Below, one piece after another: positions 6,426-14,085 of a stretch of DNA of 16,239 nt; position 1 is the stretch's first letter; each line of letters starts with the position of its first letter. A program made the position numbers and the translations under genes. This DNA is from Clostridia bacterium (lineage in GTDB: Bacteria; Bacillota; Clostridia; Oscillospirales; UBA644), in NCBI GenBank assembly GCA_017424085.1, contig JAFPBP010000287.1, positions 1 through 16,239 on the forward strand. The letters are read 5' to 3'. The notes under the pieces are model-generated. The model was given only the letters and a program-made list of their open reading frames with translations, did not search any database and was not told the origin of the DNA.

Positions 6426-7133
6426 TCAACCGAGGATCTCATATCGGACGTGTAATCCGCCCTCGCTGACCTTGATCGACCGCATCACGTAGGTATCGGG
6501 CAGGTATTCGGTCAGCTGTCGGTTGAGAAACCGCTCCACCTCGCTCAGGATCTCGGGACGGCTCAGATAGGGAGCTAGAAGATCGCTCCCGGCAGAGGCG
6601 GACAGGACCCGAACCCGCACGCCACCCTCCGAAACCTCGGGGACACATTCCAGCCGACACGCCATCACCCGAGGCAAAAAGATCGTGAAGGCAGGAGGCA
6701 CGGACATCATCTCGCAAAAGGGCGCAACCTCGATCTCTCCGGTCAGGATCATTTGCCCCGAGGCAAAGGATGCGGCAGGATTCCGAAGAGGAAGACCGTA
6801 AGAATACTTTTCCAGAAGCACGTTGAAGTATTCCGGAGTCAGAATAAATTCAAAGGTTCGGACGGTCTGCGTATCCGATGAGGAATCGGTTTCCTCATCC
6901 GAAGAGGACGTCTGCGGATCGGTAACGGGATCAAAGGTATCGGCAACGGAATCGGAGGAAAAATCCTCCGGCTCCTCAAAGAGAACGTCATCGGTGCGTT
7001 CTTCTCCCGCAACTCCGAAATAAGGAGCGGGATTTCGCATAAAATCCCCCAACGCCCCCGTCACAAACGCCCAAAATACCAAAGCCAGAACCGCCGCAAC
7101 AAATACGCCGCCCGCAACCGATCGCTTTCCCAT
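6426..7133 (-). CDS. Membrane-anchored protein with Ser/Asp-rich linker (YpmS-like layout)
   Basis: A 235-residue protein I cannot place firmly. One N-terminal transmembrane segment (about 6-28) follows a short basic start, suggesting a membrane anchor with the rest outside the cell. Residues 43-92 form an acidic, serine-rich, low-complexity linker. Residues 93-235 form a compact domain with the phrases FILTPEYFNVLLEKY, a beta-rich core, and SEGGVRVRVLSASAGS. This layout (anchor, LT-NxLL helix, beta-rich domain) recalls Firmicutes YpmS/DUF2140 proteins, but that is inference. There is a GGGAGG ribosome binding site before the start. It is divergent from ylxM. A possible TATAAT (7160-7165) upstream lacks a good -35 box. 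Its terminator is shared with the rpmG start region. Confidence 0.7.
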   Translation of the reverse strand: MGKRSVAGGVFVAAVLALVFWAFVTGALGDFMRNPAPYFGVAGEERTDDVLFEEPEDFSSDSVADTFDPVTDPQTSSSDEETDSSSDTQTVRTFEFILTPEYFNVLLEKYSYGLPLRNPAASFASGQMILTGEIEVAPFCEMMSVPPAFTIFLPRVMACRLECVPEVSEGGVRVRVLSASAGSDLLAPYLSRPEILSEVERFLNRQLTEYLPDTYVMRSIKVSEGGLHVRYEILG

Positions 7134-7241
7134 CCCGAAAACCTCCCGTTGATTTCCTTATTATAATATGCGCTTTTACCCCGTGTTTTTCATCCATTTT
7201 TTGGAGGGGAAGAAATATTTTTGAATTTTTTGCAAACTCCC

Positions 7242-7269
7242 TTGACTTTCTGCGGAATTGTGGTATAAT
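7242..7269 (+). promoter_or_regulatory. Promoter of the ylxM-ffh operon
   Basis: TTGACT (7242-7247), a 16-base spacer and TATAAT (7264-7269), 47 bases before the ylxM start. The early leader holds a 7-base inverted repeat, TGTAAAG (7281-7287) and CTTTACA (7296-7302), between the start site and the ribosome binding site. That could be a small hairpin or an operator. Confidence 0.8.
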
Positions 7270-7316
7270 ATACGGGCATGTGTAAAGCAGTTTAACTTTA
7301 CAGAGAGGTCGAAGCA

Positions 7317-7682
7317 ATGAACGAAAAGACCTTGAACCCCGCCTCGGGTCAGACCCGCGCCGAGATTGCCCTGCTTCTGGACTTTTACGGAAGCCTTCTC
7401 ACCGAACGGCAACGGCAGATGGCGGAATGGTATTTTCAGGACGATCTGTCCTTGGCAGAGATCGCCGACATGACGGAGATCACCCGCCAGGGCGTACGGG
7501 ACGGACTGAAAAAGGCAGAAGCGACCCTGTTCCGCTTGGAGGAGCAGCTGGGCGTGGCGCGGCGCTACCGTGCCCGCAAAAAATTGCTCTCCGATGCATT
7601 GGAGGCAACCGAAGATCTTCCCTCGGGCGAGGCGAAGGATCGGGTGCGGCGCTGCATTGAACAGGCATTGAACGAAGATTGA
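7317..7682 (+). CDS. ylxM: YlxM-family DNA-binding protein, SRP-associated
   Basis: A 121-residue protein of the YlxM/p13 family, normally encoded just before ffh in Firmicutes. It carries a sigma-70 region-4-like helix-turn-helix: LLDFYGSLLTERQRQMAEWYFQDDLSLAEIADMTEITRQGVRD (about 20-63), followed by an amphipathic helix (KKAEATLFRLEEQL). In streptococci a YlxM homologue has been linked to SRP function; whether it regulates the operon here is inference. AGAGAGG precedes the start, and ffh begins 28 bases after the stop. Confidence 0.93.
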   Translation: MNEKTLNPASGQTRAEIALLLDFYGSLLTERQRQMAEWYFQDDLSLAEIADMTEITRQGVRDGLKKAEATLFRLEEQLGVARRYRARKKLLSDALEATEDLPSGEAKDRVRRCIEQALNED

Positions 7683-7710
7683 TCCCATCAACCCGAAAGG
7701 AGCACCGAAC

Positions 7711-9042
7711 ATGGCATTCGAGGGTCTTTCCGAAAAACTCGGAAACGTATTCCGCAAGCTGAAGAACCGCGGAAAGCTGACCGAGAGCGATATCAAATCC
7801 GTCATGCGTGAGGTTCGGCTGGCGCTCCTTGCGGCAGACGTCAACTACGCGGTGGCAAAGGACTTCACCGCAAAGGTCAGCGAGCGCGCCGTGGGCACCG
7901 AGGTCATGGAAAGCCTCCAGCCCGCCCAGCAGGTCATCAAGATCGTCAACGAAGAGCTGACCCTTCTCATGGGAGAGAAGAACGACCGCATCCGCTTCGC
8001 AAACAAGGGCCCCACGGTAGTCATGCTCTGCGGCCTTCAGGGTGCGGGTAAAACCACCCATTGTGCTAAATTAGCGTTATTCTTCAAGAATATGGGCAAG
8101 CGTCCCCTATTGGTCGCCTGCGATATCTACCGTCCCGCCGCCATCCTGCAGCTGCAGGTCATGGGCGAAAAGGCGGGCATCCCCGTCTTCACCATGCCCG
8201 AGGGCACCCGTCCTCCCGACATTGCCAAAGCCGCCCTTGCCCACGCAAAGGAGCACGGCAACGACATGGTCTTCCTGGATACGGCAGGCCGTCTGCATAT
8301 TGACGACGCGCTGATGCAGGAGCTGGAGGACATCAAGGCAACGGTGGAGCCCAACGAGATCCTGCTGACCATCGACGCTATGACCGGTCAGGATGCAGTC
8401 AACGTGGCAAAGTCCTTCGACGAGCGGCTTTCCATCGACGGCACCATCCTCACCAAGACCGACGGTGACACCCGCGGAGGCGCCGCTCTCTCGGTCAAGT
8501 ACGTGACCGGAAAGCCCATCAAATTCATGGGCACGGGAGAAAAGATCGGAGATCTGGAGCCCTTCCATCCCGACCGTATGGCATCCCGCATTCTGGGCAT
8601 GGGCGACGTTCTGACCCTCATCGAAAAGGCGGAAAAGGCGTTCGATGAAAAGAAAGCCGCCGAGCTGGAGGAAAAGTTCCGTCAGAACTCCTTCGATATG
8701 AACGACTTTCTGGATTCCCTGGATCAGATGAAGAGCATGGGTCCGTTGGACGACGTGGTGAAGATGATCCCCGGAATGAAGGTTCCCAAGAACGCAGACC
8801 TGCACGTGGACGAACGGCAGATCGCCCGCACCGAGGCGCTGATCCTGTCCATGACCCCGCAGGAGCGGGAACGGCCCGACATCATCAATCCCTCCCGCAA
8901 GCGCCGCATCGCCGCAGGGTCGGGCATGAAGGTGGAGGACGTGAACCGTCTGCTGAACAGCTTCTCCCAGATGAAGACCATGATGAAGAAGTACGGCGGC
9001 GGCGTAAAGAATCCCGCCCGTCGGAAAAAGAAACGCAAATAA
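7711..9042 (+). CDS. ffh: Signal recognition particle GTPase Ffh (SRP54)
   Basis: A 443-residue protein of normal length. Ffh binds SRP RNA and signal sequences and delivers ribosome-nascent chains to FtsY. The N helix bundle covers about 1-90. The G domain shows the P-loop GLQGAGKTTH (108-117), CDIYRPAA (137-144), DTAGR (190-194), TKTDGD (248-253) and GTGEKIGDLEPF (274-285). The Met-rich M domain (about 325-430) includes the RNA-binding SRKRRIAAGSG (395-405). The C-terminus is a short Lys/Arg-rich tail. The residue after GKTT is His, where Thr or Ser is usual. The gene has an AAAGGAG ribosome binding site and sits between ylxM and rpsP as expected. Confidence 0.97.
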   Translation: MAFEGLSEKLGNVFRKLKNRGKLTESDIKSVMREVRLALLAADVNYAVAKDFTAKVSERAVGTEVMESLQPAQQVIKIVNEELTLLMGEKNDRIRFANKGPTVVMLCGLQGAGKTTHCAKLALFFKNMGKRPLLVACDIYRPAAILQLQVMGEKAGIPVFTMPEGTRPPDIAKAALAHAKEHGNDMVFLDTAGRLHIDDALMQELEDIKATVEPNEILLTIDAMTGQDAVNVAKSFDERLSIDGTILTKTDGDTRGGAALSVKYVTGKPIKFMGTGEKIGDLEPFHPDRMASRILGMGDVLTLIEKAEKAFDEKKAAELEEKFRQNSFDMNDFLDSLDQMKSMGPLDDVVKMIPGMKVPKNADLHVDERQIARTEALILSMTPQERERPDIINPSRKRRIAAGSGMKVEDVNRLLNSFSQMKTMMKKYGGGVKNPARRKKKRK

Positions 9043-9113
9043 AGCAAGATCCACGCAGATACTGCGGATCCGATAAAACGAATTCATTTATCTCTTGAAA
9101 GGAGTGATTTTCA

Positions 9114-9353
9114 ATGGTTAAGATCAGATTGAGAAGAATGGGTGCGAAGAAGAATCCCTTCTACCGTATCGTCGTTGCCGACGCCCGCTATCCCCGCGAC
9201 GGCAGATTCATCGATGAAATCGGCACCTACAATCCCATGGCAGAACCCACCGTCGTCACCATCGACGCAGACAAGGCTGCTACCTGGCTGAAGAACGGCG
9301 CACAGCCCACCGAAACGGTCAAGGTTATCTTCAAGAAGAACGGTATTCTGTGA
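9114..9353 (+). CDS. rpsP: 30S ribosomal protein S16
   Basis: A 79-residue protein of normal length. S16 is an early-binding 30S protein needed for small-subunit assembly. The opening VKIRLRRMGAKKNPFYRIVVADAR and FIDEIGTYNP are diagnostic. AAAGGAG lies before the start. The 71-base gap after ffh contains only a small bulged hairpin (CGCAG/CTGCG, 9054-9066) without a U-tract, so I do not call a terminator there. Confidence 0.97.
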   Translation: MVKIRLRRMGAKKNPFYRIVVADARYPRDGRFIDEIGTYNPMAEPTVVTIDADKAATWLKNGAQPTETVKVIFKKNGIL

Positions 9354-9373
9354 TCGCGAGGTTAGAAGCAAGT

Positions 9374-9604
9374 ATGGAAGATTTGATCCTCTACATTGTC
9401 AAAGCGCTGGTCAAGAATCCCGATGCCGTCGTCGTCTCCGAAGGAGAAGAGCAGGACGGTGTTACCACCTATAATCTGACCGTCGCCGAAGAAGACAAGG
9501 GTTACGTCATCGGAAAGCAGGGCAAGGTGGCAAAGGCCATCCGTGCCATTGTGAAAACCGCAGCCCTCAAGGAAGACAAGAAGGTTCGCGTGTATATTAT
9601 GTGA
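9374..9604 (+). CDS. khpA: KH-domain RNA-binding protein KhpA (YlqC family)
   Basis: A 76-residue protein made of one KH domain. The opening EDLILYIVKALVKNPDAVVV and the GxxG loop VIGKQGKV match KhpA/YlqC, an RNA chaperone-like partner of KhpB/Jag that affects cell elongation in streptococci. The ATG at 9374 is chosen because it fits the family start. A GTG at 9350 in the same frame overlaps the rpsP stop (GTGA) and would add eight residues, allowing coupled translation. The SD-like GAGG (9358-9361) is 12 bases from the ATG, rather far, so the start is not certain. It sits between rpsP and rimM as in other Firmicutes. Confidence 0.93.
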   Translation: MEDLILYIVKALVKNPDAVVVSEGEEQDGVTTYNLTVAEEDKGYVIGKQGKVAKAIRAIVKTAALKEDKKVRVYIM

Positions 9605-9612
9605 CACCCATG

Positions 9613-9654
9613 GGGCGGCAGATGCAACGAAACATTTGCCGCCCACCTTTTTTT
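9613..9654 (+). terminator. Intrinsic terminator/attenuator between khpA and rimM
   Basis: An 8-base-pair GC-rich stem (GGGCGGCA 9613-9620, TGCCGCCC 9637-9644) can extend by four pairs inward (GATG/CATT with one G-T) and is followed by ACC and seven T (9648-9654). It starts nine bases after the khpA stop. No separate promoter is evident before rimM, so it probably lowers rather than abolishes downstream expression. Confidence 0.8.
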
Positions 9655-9678
9655 ATTACGTGCAAAGGAGAATCTTAC

Positions 9679-10170
9679 ATGAATCTCATCGAAACGGGAA
9701 AGATCGTGAACACCCACGGCGTTCGGGGAGAGCTGAAGGTCACCCCCTGGACCGACGATCCCGCCGTATTTACCACCTTCAAAACTCTTTACATCGACAA
9801 CGCTCCCTATCCCGTGCGCTCCGCCCGCTTTCAGGGGCAGAACGTCCTGCTCAAGCTGGACGGGGTCAACGATATGACCGCAGCGGAGGGGTTAAAGAAT
9901 AAAATTATTTTTGCCGATCGGGCGGATTTTCATCTCCCCGAGGGCACCTATTTCATCGCAGACCTGATGGGACTGACGGTGGTGGAGGACGAGACCGATC
10001 GGGAGCTTGGCGTCATTACCGACGTCTTCTCCACCGGCTCCAACGACGTGTACGAGATCACGCTGGACGGGAAGAAGAATTACGTGCCCGCCATCAAGGA
10101 ATGCGTGCGCTCCACCGACCTTGCGAAAAAGCAGATGCGAATTCACGTGATGGAAGGACTGTTTGACTGA
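9679..10170 (+). CDS. rimM: Ribosome maturation factor RimM
   Basis: A 163-residue protein. RimM binds S19 and assists 30S head assembly. The N-terminal beta-barrel domain opens with IETGKIVNTHGVRGELKVTPWTD, and the PRC-barrel part shows GVITDVFSTGSNDVYEI and YVPAIKECV. The open frame reaches back to 9601, but the ATG at 9679 is right: it has AAAGGAG nine bases upstream and the family's usual start, and the upstream part lies in the terminator. The stop overlaps the trmD start (TGATG), so the two are translationally coupled. Confidence 0.95.
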   Translation: MNLIETGKIVNTHGVRGELKVTPWTDDPAVFTTFKTLYIDNAPYPVRSARFQGQNVLLKLDGVNDMTAAEGLKNKIIFADRADFHLPEGTYFIADLMGLTVVEDETDRELGVITDVFSTGSNDVYEITLDGKKNYVPAIKECVRSTDLAKKQMRIHVMEGLFD

Positions 10171-10952
10171 TGAGATTCGACATTATGACCCTGTTCGATC
10201 GGGAGGTGTCCGATTTTCTGCATACGTCCATTCTGGGGCGTGCCATCAAAAACGGAATTTTCGAGGTCCATTGCCACAACATCCGCGATTACACCGAGGA
10301 CAAGCAGAAGCGGGTGGACGACGCTCCCTACGGCGGCGGCATGGGCATGGTCATGCAGGCGGCTCCCATCCGAAACTGCTTCGACCACGTGTGCGGCGAA
10401 CTGGGAGACAAAAAGCCCCATGTGATCTACATGACCCCCAAGGGCAAGCGATTCACCCAATCCCGCGCCAAAAAGCTTTTGAAGCACGAAAACATCGTCA
10501 TTCTCTGCGGACACTACGAGGGCGTGGATCAGCGCATTCTGGATTCCATCGTGGACGAGGAACTGACGGTGGGGGATTACGTGCTGACGGGAGGAGAGCT
10601 TCCCGCCATGATCGTGGTGGACGCCGTTGCCCGCATGATCGAGGGCGTTCTCAGCGACCCCGTCTGCTATAAGGACGAAAGCATCTACAGCGGTCTTCTG
10701 GAGCATCCCCATTATTCCCGCCCCGAGGTCTTCGAGGGGGTTCGGGTGCCCGAGATCCTTCTGTCGGGGCATCACGCAAAGATCGAAGCGTGGCGCAAGG
10801 AGCAATCGCTGCAGATCACAAAGGAGCGCCGCCCCGATCTCTACCGCGCCTATCTGAAAAAGGAAGCGCGCAGAGCGGAAAAGGAACGGCTGGAAAAGCT
10901 GCGGAAGAAAAAAGAACGGCGGGCGCAAAGAAACGCCATAAAAAATTCATAA
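10170..10952 (+). CDS. trmD: tRNA (guanine37-N1)-methyltransferase TrmD
   Basis: A 260-residue SPOUT-class enzyme that methylates G37 of tRNAs reading C-starting codons and prevents +1 frameshifting; it acts as a dimer. Visible motifs are GGGMGMVMQ (55-63), LCGHYEGVDQRILD (112-125), GDYVLTGGELP (135-145) with the trefoil-knot cofactor loop, catalytic-type Asp169 and HPHYSRPEVFEG (179-190). The last 35 residues or so form a Lys/Arg-rich helix that makes the protein slightly longer than usual. The start overlaps the rimM stop. rplS, which often follows trmD, is not here. Confidence 0.96.
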   Translation: MRFDIMTLFDREVSDFLHTSILGRAIKNGIFEVHCHNIRDYTEDKQKRVDDAPYGGGMGMVMQAAPIRNCFDHVCGELGDKKPHVIYMTPKGKRFTQSRAKKLLKHENIVILCGHYEGVDQRILDSIVDEELTVGDYVLTGGELPAMIVVDAVARMIEGVLSDPVCYKDESIYSGLLEHPHYSRPEVFEGVRVPEILLSGHHAKIEAWRKEQSLQITKERRPDLYRAYLKKEARRAEKERLEKLRKKKERRAQRNAIKNS

Positions 10953-10991
10953 ATAAAATCGAAAAATCCATATCCGTATCTCTTCCCCCTC

Positions 10992-11020
10992 TTGCAATTT
11001 TTCTCGAAATGCGTTATAAT
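10992..11020 (+). promoter_or_regulatory. Promoter of the phosphohexomutase gene
   Basis: TTGCAA (10992-10997), a 17-base spacer and TATAAT (11015-11020), 39 bases before the start codon. No terminator was found between trmD and this promoter, so readthrough from the trmD operon is possible. Confidence 0.8.
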
Positions 11021-11059
11021 GTAAGGGTAAAATAACATTCCACCGAAAGGGGTACTCAC

Positions 11060-12478
11060 ATGATTCGTTTTGGAACCGGCGGCTGGAGAGCCGAAATTGC
11101 CCGCGATTTCACGGAAGAAAACATCCGTCTCGTCGCTCAGGGCCTTGCGCAGTATGCAATCAGAGAAGGAAAAACAGAAAAGCCCATCGTGGTCGGGCAC
11201 GACCGTCGCTTCTTGTCGGACAAGGCAGCGATCTGGATCAGCGAAACGCTGGCTGCCAACGGGCTGAAGGTTTTGTACATAGCCCGCTCCGCCCCCACCC
11301 CCCTGGTCATGCACACCGTTCTCAAGCAAGAGCTGGACTTCGGTGTTGAAGTGACCGCAAGCCACAACCCCTCCGAATACAACGGCATCAAGATCATCAC
11401 CGAAGAGGGCAGAGACGCCGCTCTTGAGGTGACCGACGAACTGGAAAAGATCATCAACACCTGCACCGTCAAGCAGATGGATTTCCGTGCCGCAAAGGAG
11501 CAGGGGCTGGTCATCGACTTCAAGAACCCCTTCAATCAGTTCATTGACGACATTCTGTCGGTTCTGGACGTGGACGCCATCCGTGAGCGCGGTCCCCGCA
11601 TTCTCTTCGACTCCATGCACGGATCCTCCACCTATCCCCTTCTGACCATTTTCTATACCGCCCGCTGCACCCCCGACGCCGTTCACGGGGACCGTGACGC
11701 CTACTTCGGCGGCATGATGCCCGCTCCCACTGAGAGCACTCTGGTGGATCTGAGCCGTTCCGTGGTGAAGGAAGGCTACGATCTGGGCATCGGTATCGAC
11801 GGCGACGGTGACCGTCTGGGCATCATCGACCGCGACGGCAGATACATCAGCGCCAACGAAATTCTGGTTCTGCTCTACTACTACCTGCACGAATACAAGG
11901 GCTGGAAGGGCCCCGTGGTCCGCAACCTTGCCACCACCCACATGCTGGACCGTGTTGCCGCCGATCTGGGCGAGACCTGCTACGAGGTTCCCGTGGGCTT
12001 CAAGTGGATCTCTGCGAAGATCGATGAGGTTGACGCCATTCTGGGCGGCGAATCCTCGGGCGGTCTGACCGTTCGCGGACACATTCACGGCAAGGACTCC
12101 ATCTACGCCGCATCGCTCTTCCTGGAAATGATCTGCCGCACCGGCAAGGCTCCCGGCGAAATGATCGACGAGCTGTATGCAAAATACGGCACCTTCGAAA
12201 TGGTGGAAAGCAACCTGCACTATCCTCCCGCCGCCCGTGCCGCCATTGACGACAAGATCATGGTCCGCAAGGAGCTGCCCGACTTCGGCGTGCCCGTCAC
12301 CCGCGTCAACTACGAGGACGGCTGCAAGGTCTACTTCGAAGACGATTCCTTCATCATCTGCCGCTTCTCGGGCACCGAGCCCATTCTGAGAATCTTCGCC
12401 GAAGCCTCTGATTGGGAAAAGGCTCAGAAATACATCGACGCCTTCCATGCATTTTTAGCTCCCGAGCTGGGCGAATAA
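11060..12478 (+). CDS. Phosphoglucomutase/phosphomannomutase family protein
   Basis: A 472-residue alpha-D-phosphohexomutase, which moves phosphate between C1 and C6 of a hexose through a phosphoserine. The four family motifs are present: TASHNP with catalytic Ser101 (99-104), the metal loop DGDGDR (247-252), the sugar loop GGESSGG (329-335), and the phosphate-binding RFSGTEPILR (435-444). The start at RFGTGGWR is typical. Substrate (glucose-, mannose- or glucosamine-phosphate) cannot be settled; the short FGTGGWR opening and GESSGG favour a glucose/mannose-type enzyme over GlmM. AAAGGGG precedes the start. It has its own promoter and terminator and is probably monocistronic. Confidence 0.9.
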   Translation: MIRFGTGGWRAEIARDFTEENIRLVAQGLAQYAIREGKTEKPIVVGHDRRFLSDKAAIWISETLAANGLKVLYIARSAPTPLVMHTVLKQELDFGVEVTASHNPSEYNGIKIITEEGRDAALEVTDELEKIINTCTVKQMDFRAAKEQGLVIDFKNPFNQFIDDILSVLDVDAIRERGPRILFDSMHGSSTYPLLTIFYTARCTPDAVHGDRDAYFGGMMPAPTESTLVDLSRSVVKEGYDLGIGIDGDGDRLGIIDRDGRYISANEILVLLYYYLHEYKGWKGPVVRNLATTHMLDRVAADLGETCYEVPVGFKWISAKIDEVDAILGGESSGGLTVRGHIHGKDSIYAASLFLEMICRTGKAPGEMIDELYAKYGTFEMVESNLHYPPAARAAIDDKIMVRKELPDFGVPVTRVNYEDGCKVYFEDDSFIICRFSGTEPILRIFAEASDWEKAQKYIDAFHAFLAPELGE

Positions 12479-12492
12479 CTCAACCTACTCCT

Positions 12493-12584
12493 CTGCTTTT
12501 CTCGGACGAACGACAAAAGCAGGCAATATCTTCCCTCGGAACAGGTCTCATCTCTCTCATCCTACCTTCCGAGGGAAGTTTTTT
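12493..12584 (+). terminator. Phosphohexomutase terminator with a preceding hairpin
   Basis: The terminator stem has perfect 11-base arms (12530-12540 and 12568-12578, CTTCCCTCGGA/TCCGAGGGAAG) followed by six T (12579-12584). The loop is unusually long, 27 bases, but AGGT/ACCT can pair inside it. A separate upstream hairpin has 8-base arms (CTGCTTTT 12493-12500, AAAAGCAG 12515-12522). The hairpin-1 loop repeats CTCGGA (12501-12506), which could also pair with the terminator's 3' arm. Confidence 0.8.
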
Positions 12585-12595
12585 ATACTTTTCTA

Positions 12596-12624
12596 TTGAA
12601 ATTTGAGAAAATATGTGATATAAT
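12596..12624 (+). promoter_or_regulatory. Promoter of the pepD-pepT-serine dehydratase operon
   Basis: TTGAAA (12596-12601), a 17-base spacer and TATAAT (12619-12624), 35 bases before the pepD start and 12 bases after the upstream terminator. No CodY-like operator was recognised. Confidence 0.8.
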
Positions 12625-12658
12625 AGAGGTATAGAACGATCGAATTCGGAGGTTTTCC

Positions 12659-14074
12659 ATGAGCATTCTCGGAAACTGTGTCCCCCAACGGGTCTTTTTT
12701 TACTTTGAACGTCTTTGCGCCATTCCCCACGGATCGGGGAACTGCGGCGAGATCAGCAAATATTGCCAAGCCGTCGCAAAGGATCTCGGTCTTTGGGTCA
12801 AGCGGGACGAATTGAACAACGTGATCATCAAAAAGCCCGCCTCTGAGGGATACGAGGCACACGAGCCCGTGATCCTGCAGGGGCACCTTGACATGGTCTG
12901 CGAAAAGGATGCGGACTGTCCCATCGACTTTACCGCCGACGGGCTGGACCTGTTTTTGGAGGGCGATTGGATCGGCGCCAAGGGGACGACTCTGGGCGGC
13001 GACGACGGAATCGCCGTTGCCATGGCGCTGGCGATCTTAGAAGACGATACCCTTCCCCATCCCCCGCTGGAGGTGGTCTTCACCACCGACGAGGAGACGG
13101 GCATGTACGGAGCGGAGGCGCTGGACGCCTCGGTGCTGGAGGGCAAGATCCTGCTCAACGCCGACTCGGAATGCGAGGGGATCCTCACCGTCAGCTGTGC
13201 GGGAGGAGCGCGCACCGAAATTCGCCTGCCGCTGACCGCAGAAGACAACGCCGCCCCCTGCTATCGGGTGGTTTTCGCAGGGCTTCAGGGAGGACATTCG
13301 GGCGTTGAGATCAACCGCGGACGGCACAACGCCGACGTATTGATGGGCAAATTCCTCCGAACTCTGCCCGAAGCCTGCCGCGTGGTGACGATCTTCGGCG
13401 GCACGAAGGATAACGCCATCCCTGCCCGTGCCGAATGCGTGATCGCATCGCAGGAGGATCTGACCAACCTTGCAGAAGCCTTCGTTTCGACCCATCGGGA
13501 CGAGGCAAACGCAGGGCTGACCGCCATTGTCACCGCCGAATCCACGGCATCCACCTGCTTCGACGGAGAGTCCACCCGCCGCATCGGAGAATTTCTGGCG
13601 ACCGTACCCAACGGGGTGCAAGCCATGAGCAAGCATATCGACGGACTGGTGGAAACGTCTCTGAATCTGGGGCAGTTGACCTGCGAGGGCAACGAGCTGA
13701 AGGCGACCTTTGCCCTGCGAACCTCGGTCAACGAGGAGAAAATGAAGCTGGCAAAGAAGCTGGAGGAAACCGCCGCGGCATTCGGTGGGGTTTGCACCTC
13801 CCACGGCTTCTATCCCGCCTGGGAATACAAGGAAGATTCCCGTCTGAGAGACACCATGGTGCGGGTCTACGAGGAGAAATACGGAAAATCTCCCGTGGTG
13901 GAGGCGATCCACGCGGGGCTGGAATGCGGATTTTTCTGCGATAAGATCCAAGGCCTTGACGCCGTCTCCTTCGGACCCGATATGCGGGATATCCATACGC
14001 CCAGAGAGCGGCTTTCGATCTCGTCCACGGCGCGCACCTACGACTATCTCTGCGAAATTTTGAAACAACTCTGA
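12659..14074 (+). CDS. pepD: Beta-Ala-His dipeptidase / aminoacyl-histidine dipeptidase (M20 family, PepD-like)
   Basis: A 471-residue cytosolic metallopeptidase of the M20 PepD/Xaa-His group, which hydrolyses a broad range of dipeptides. Zinc-site motifs are in order: QGHLDMV (His76, Asp78), LGGDDGIAVAMALAILED with Asp115 at 112-129, the catalytic TDEETGM (Glu145, Glu146), NADSE with Asp169, and the C-terminal GPDMRDIHTPRE with His446. The lid domain carries GGHSGVEINRGRHNA (211-225). Length is slightly below E. coli PepD. CGGAGG precedes the start. pepT begins 11 bases after the stop. Confidence 0.93.
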   Translation: MSILGNCVPQRVFFYFERLCAIPHGSGNCGEISKYCQAVAKDLGLWVKRDELNNVIIKKPASEGYEAHEPVILQGHLDMVCEKDADCPIDFTADGLDLFLEGDWIGAKGTTLGGDDGIAVAMALAILEDDTLPHPPLEVVFTTDEETGMYGAEALDASVLEGKILLNADSECEGILTVSCAGGARTEIRLPLTAEDNAAPCYRVVFAGLQGGHSGVEINRGRHNADVLMGKFLRTLPEACRVVTIFGGTKDNAIPARAECVIASQEDLTNLAEAFVSTHRDEANAGLTAIVTAESTASTCFDGESTRRIGEFLATVPNGVQAMSKHIDGLVETSLNLGQLTCEGNELKATFALRTSVNEEKMKLAKKLEETAAAFGGVCTSHGFYPAWEYKEDSRLRDTMVRVYEEKYGKSPVVEAIHAGLECGFFCDKIQGLDAVSFGPDMRDIHTPRERLSISSTARTYDYLCEILKQL

Positions 14075-14085
14075 GAGGTAACACC

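Noticed and set aside
9049..9070. Terminator between ffh and rpsP
   Set aside because: The hairpin is short, bulged and has no U-tract.
9601..9678. Longer N-terminus for RimM
   Set aside because: The extra codons fall in the terminator hairpin; the ATG at 9679 has a good ribosome binding site and matches the family start.
10850..12448. 532-codon minus-strand frame opposite the phosphohexomutase gene
   Set aside because: It is an antisense shadow caused by codon bias; the plus strand carries all four phosphohexomutase motifs.
12479..12658. T-box or other amino-acid riboswitch before pepD
   Set aside because: No T-box consensus (such as the UGGNACC antiterminator element) is present, and the hairpins lie upstream of the pepD promoter, so they belong to the previous gene.
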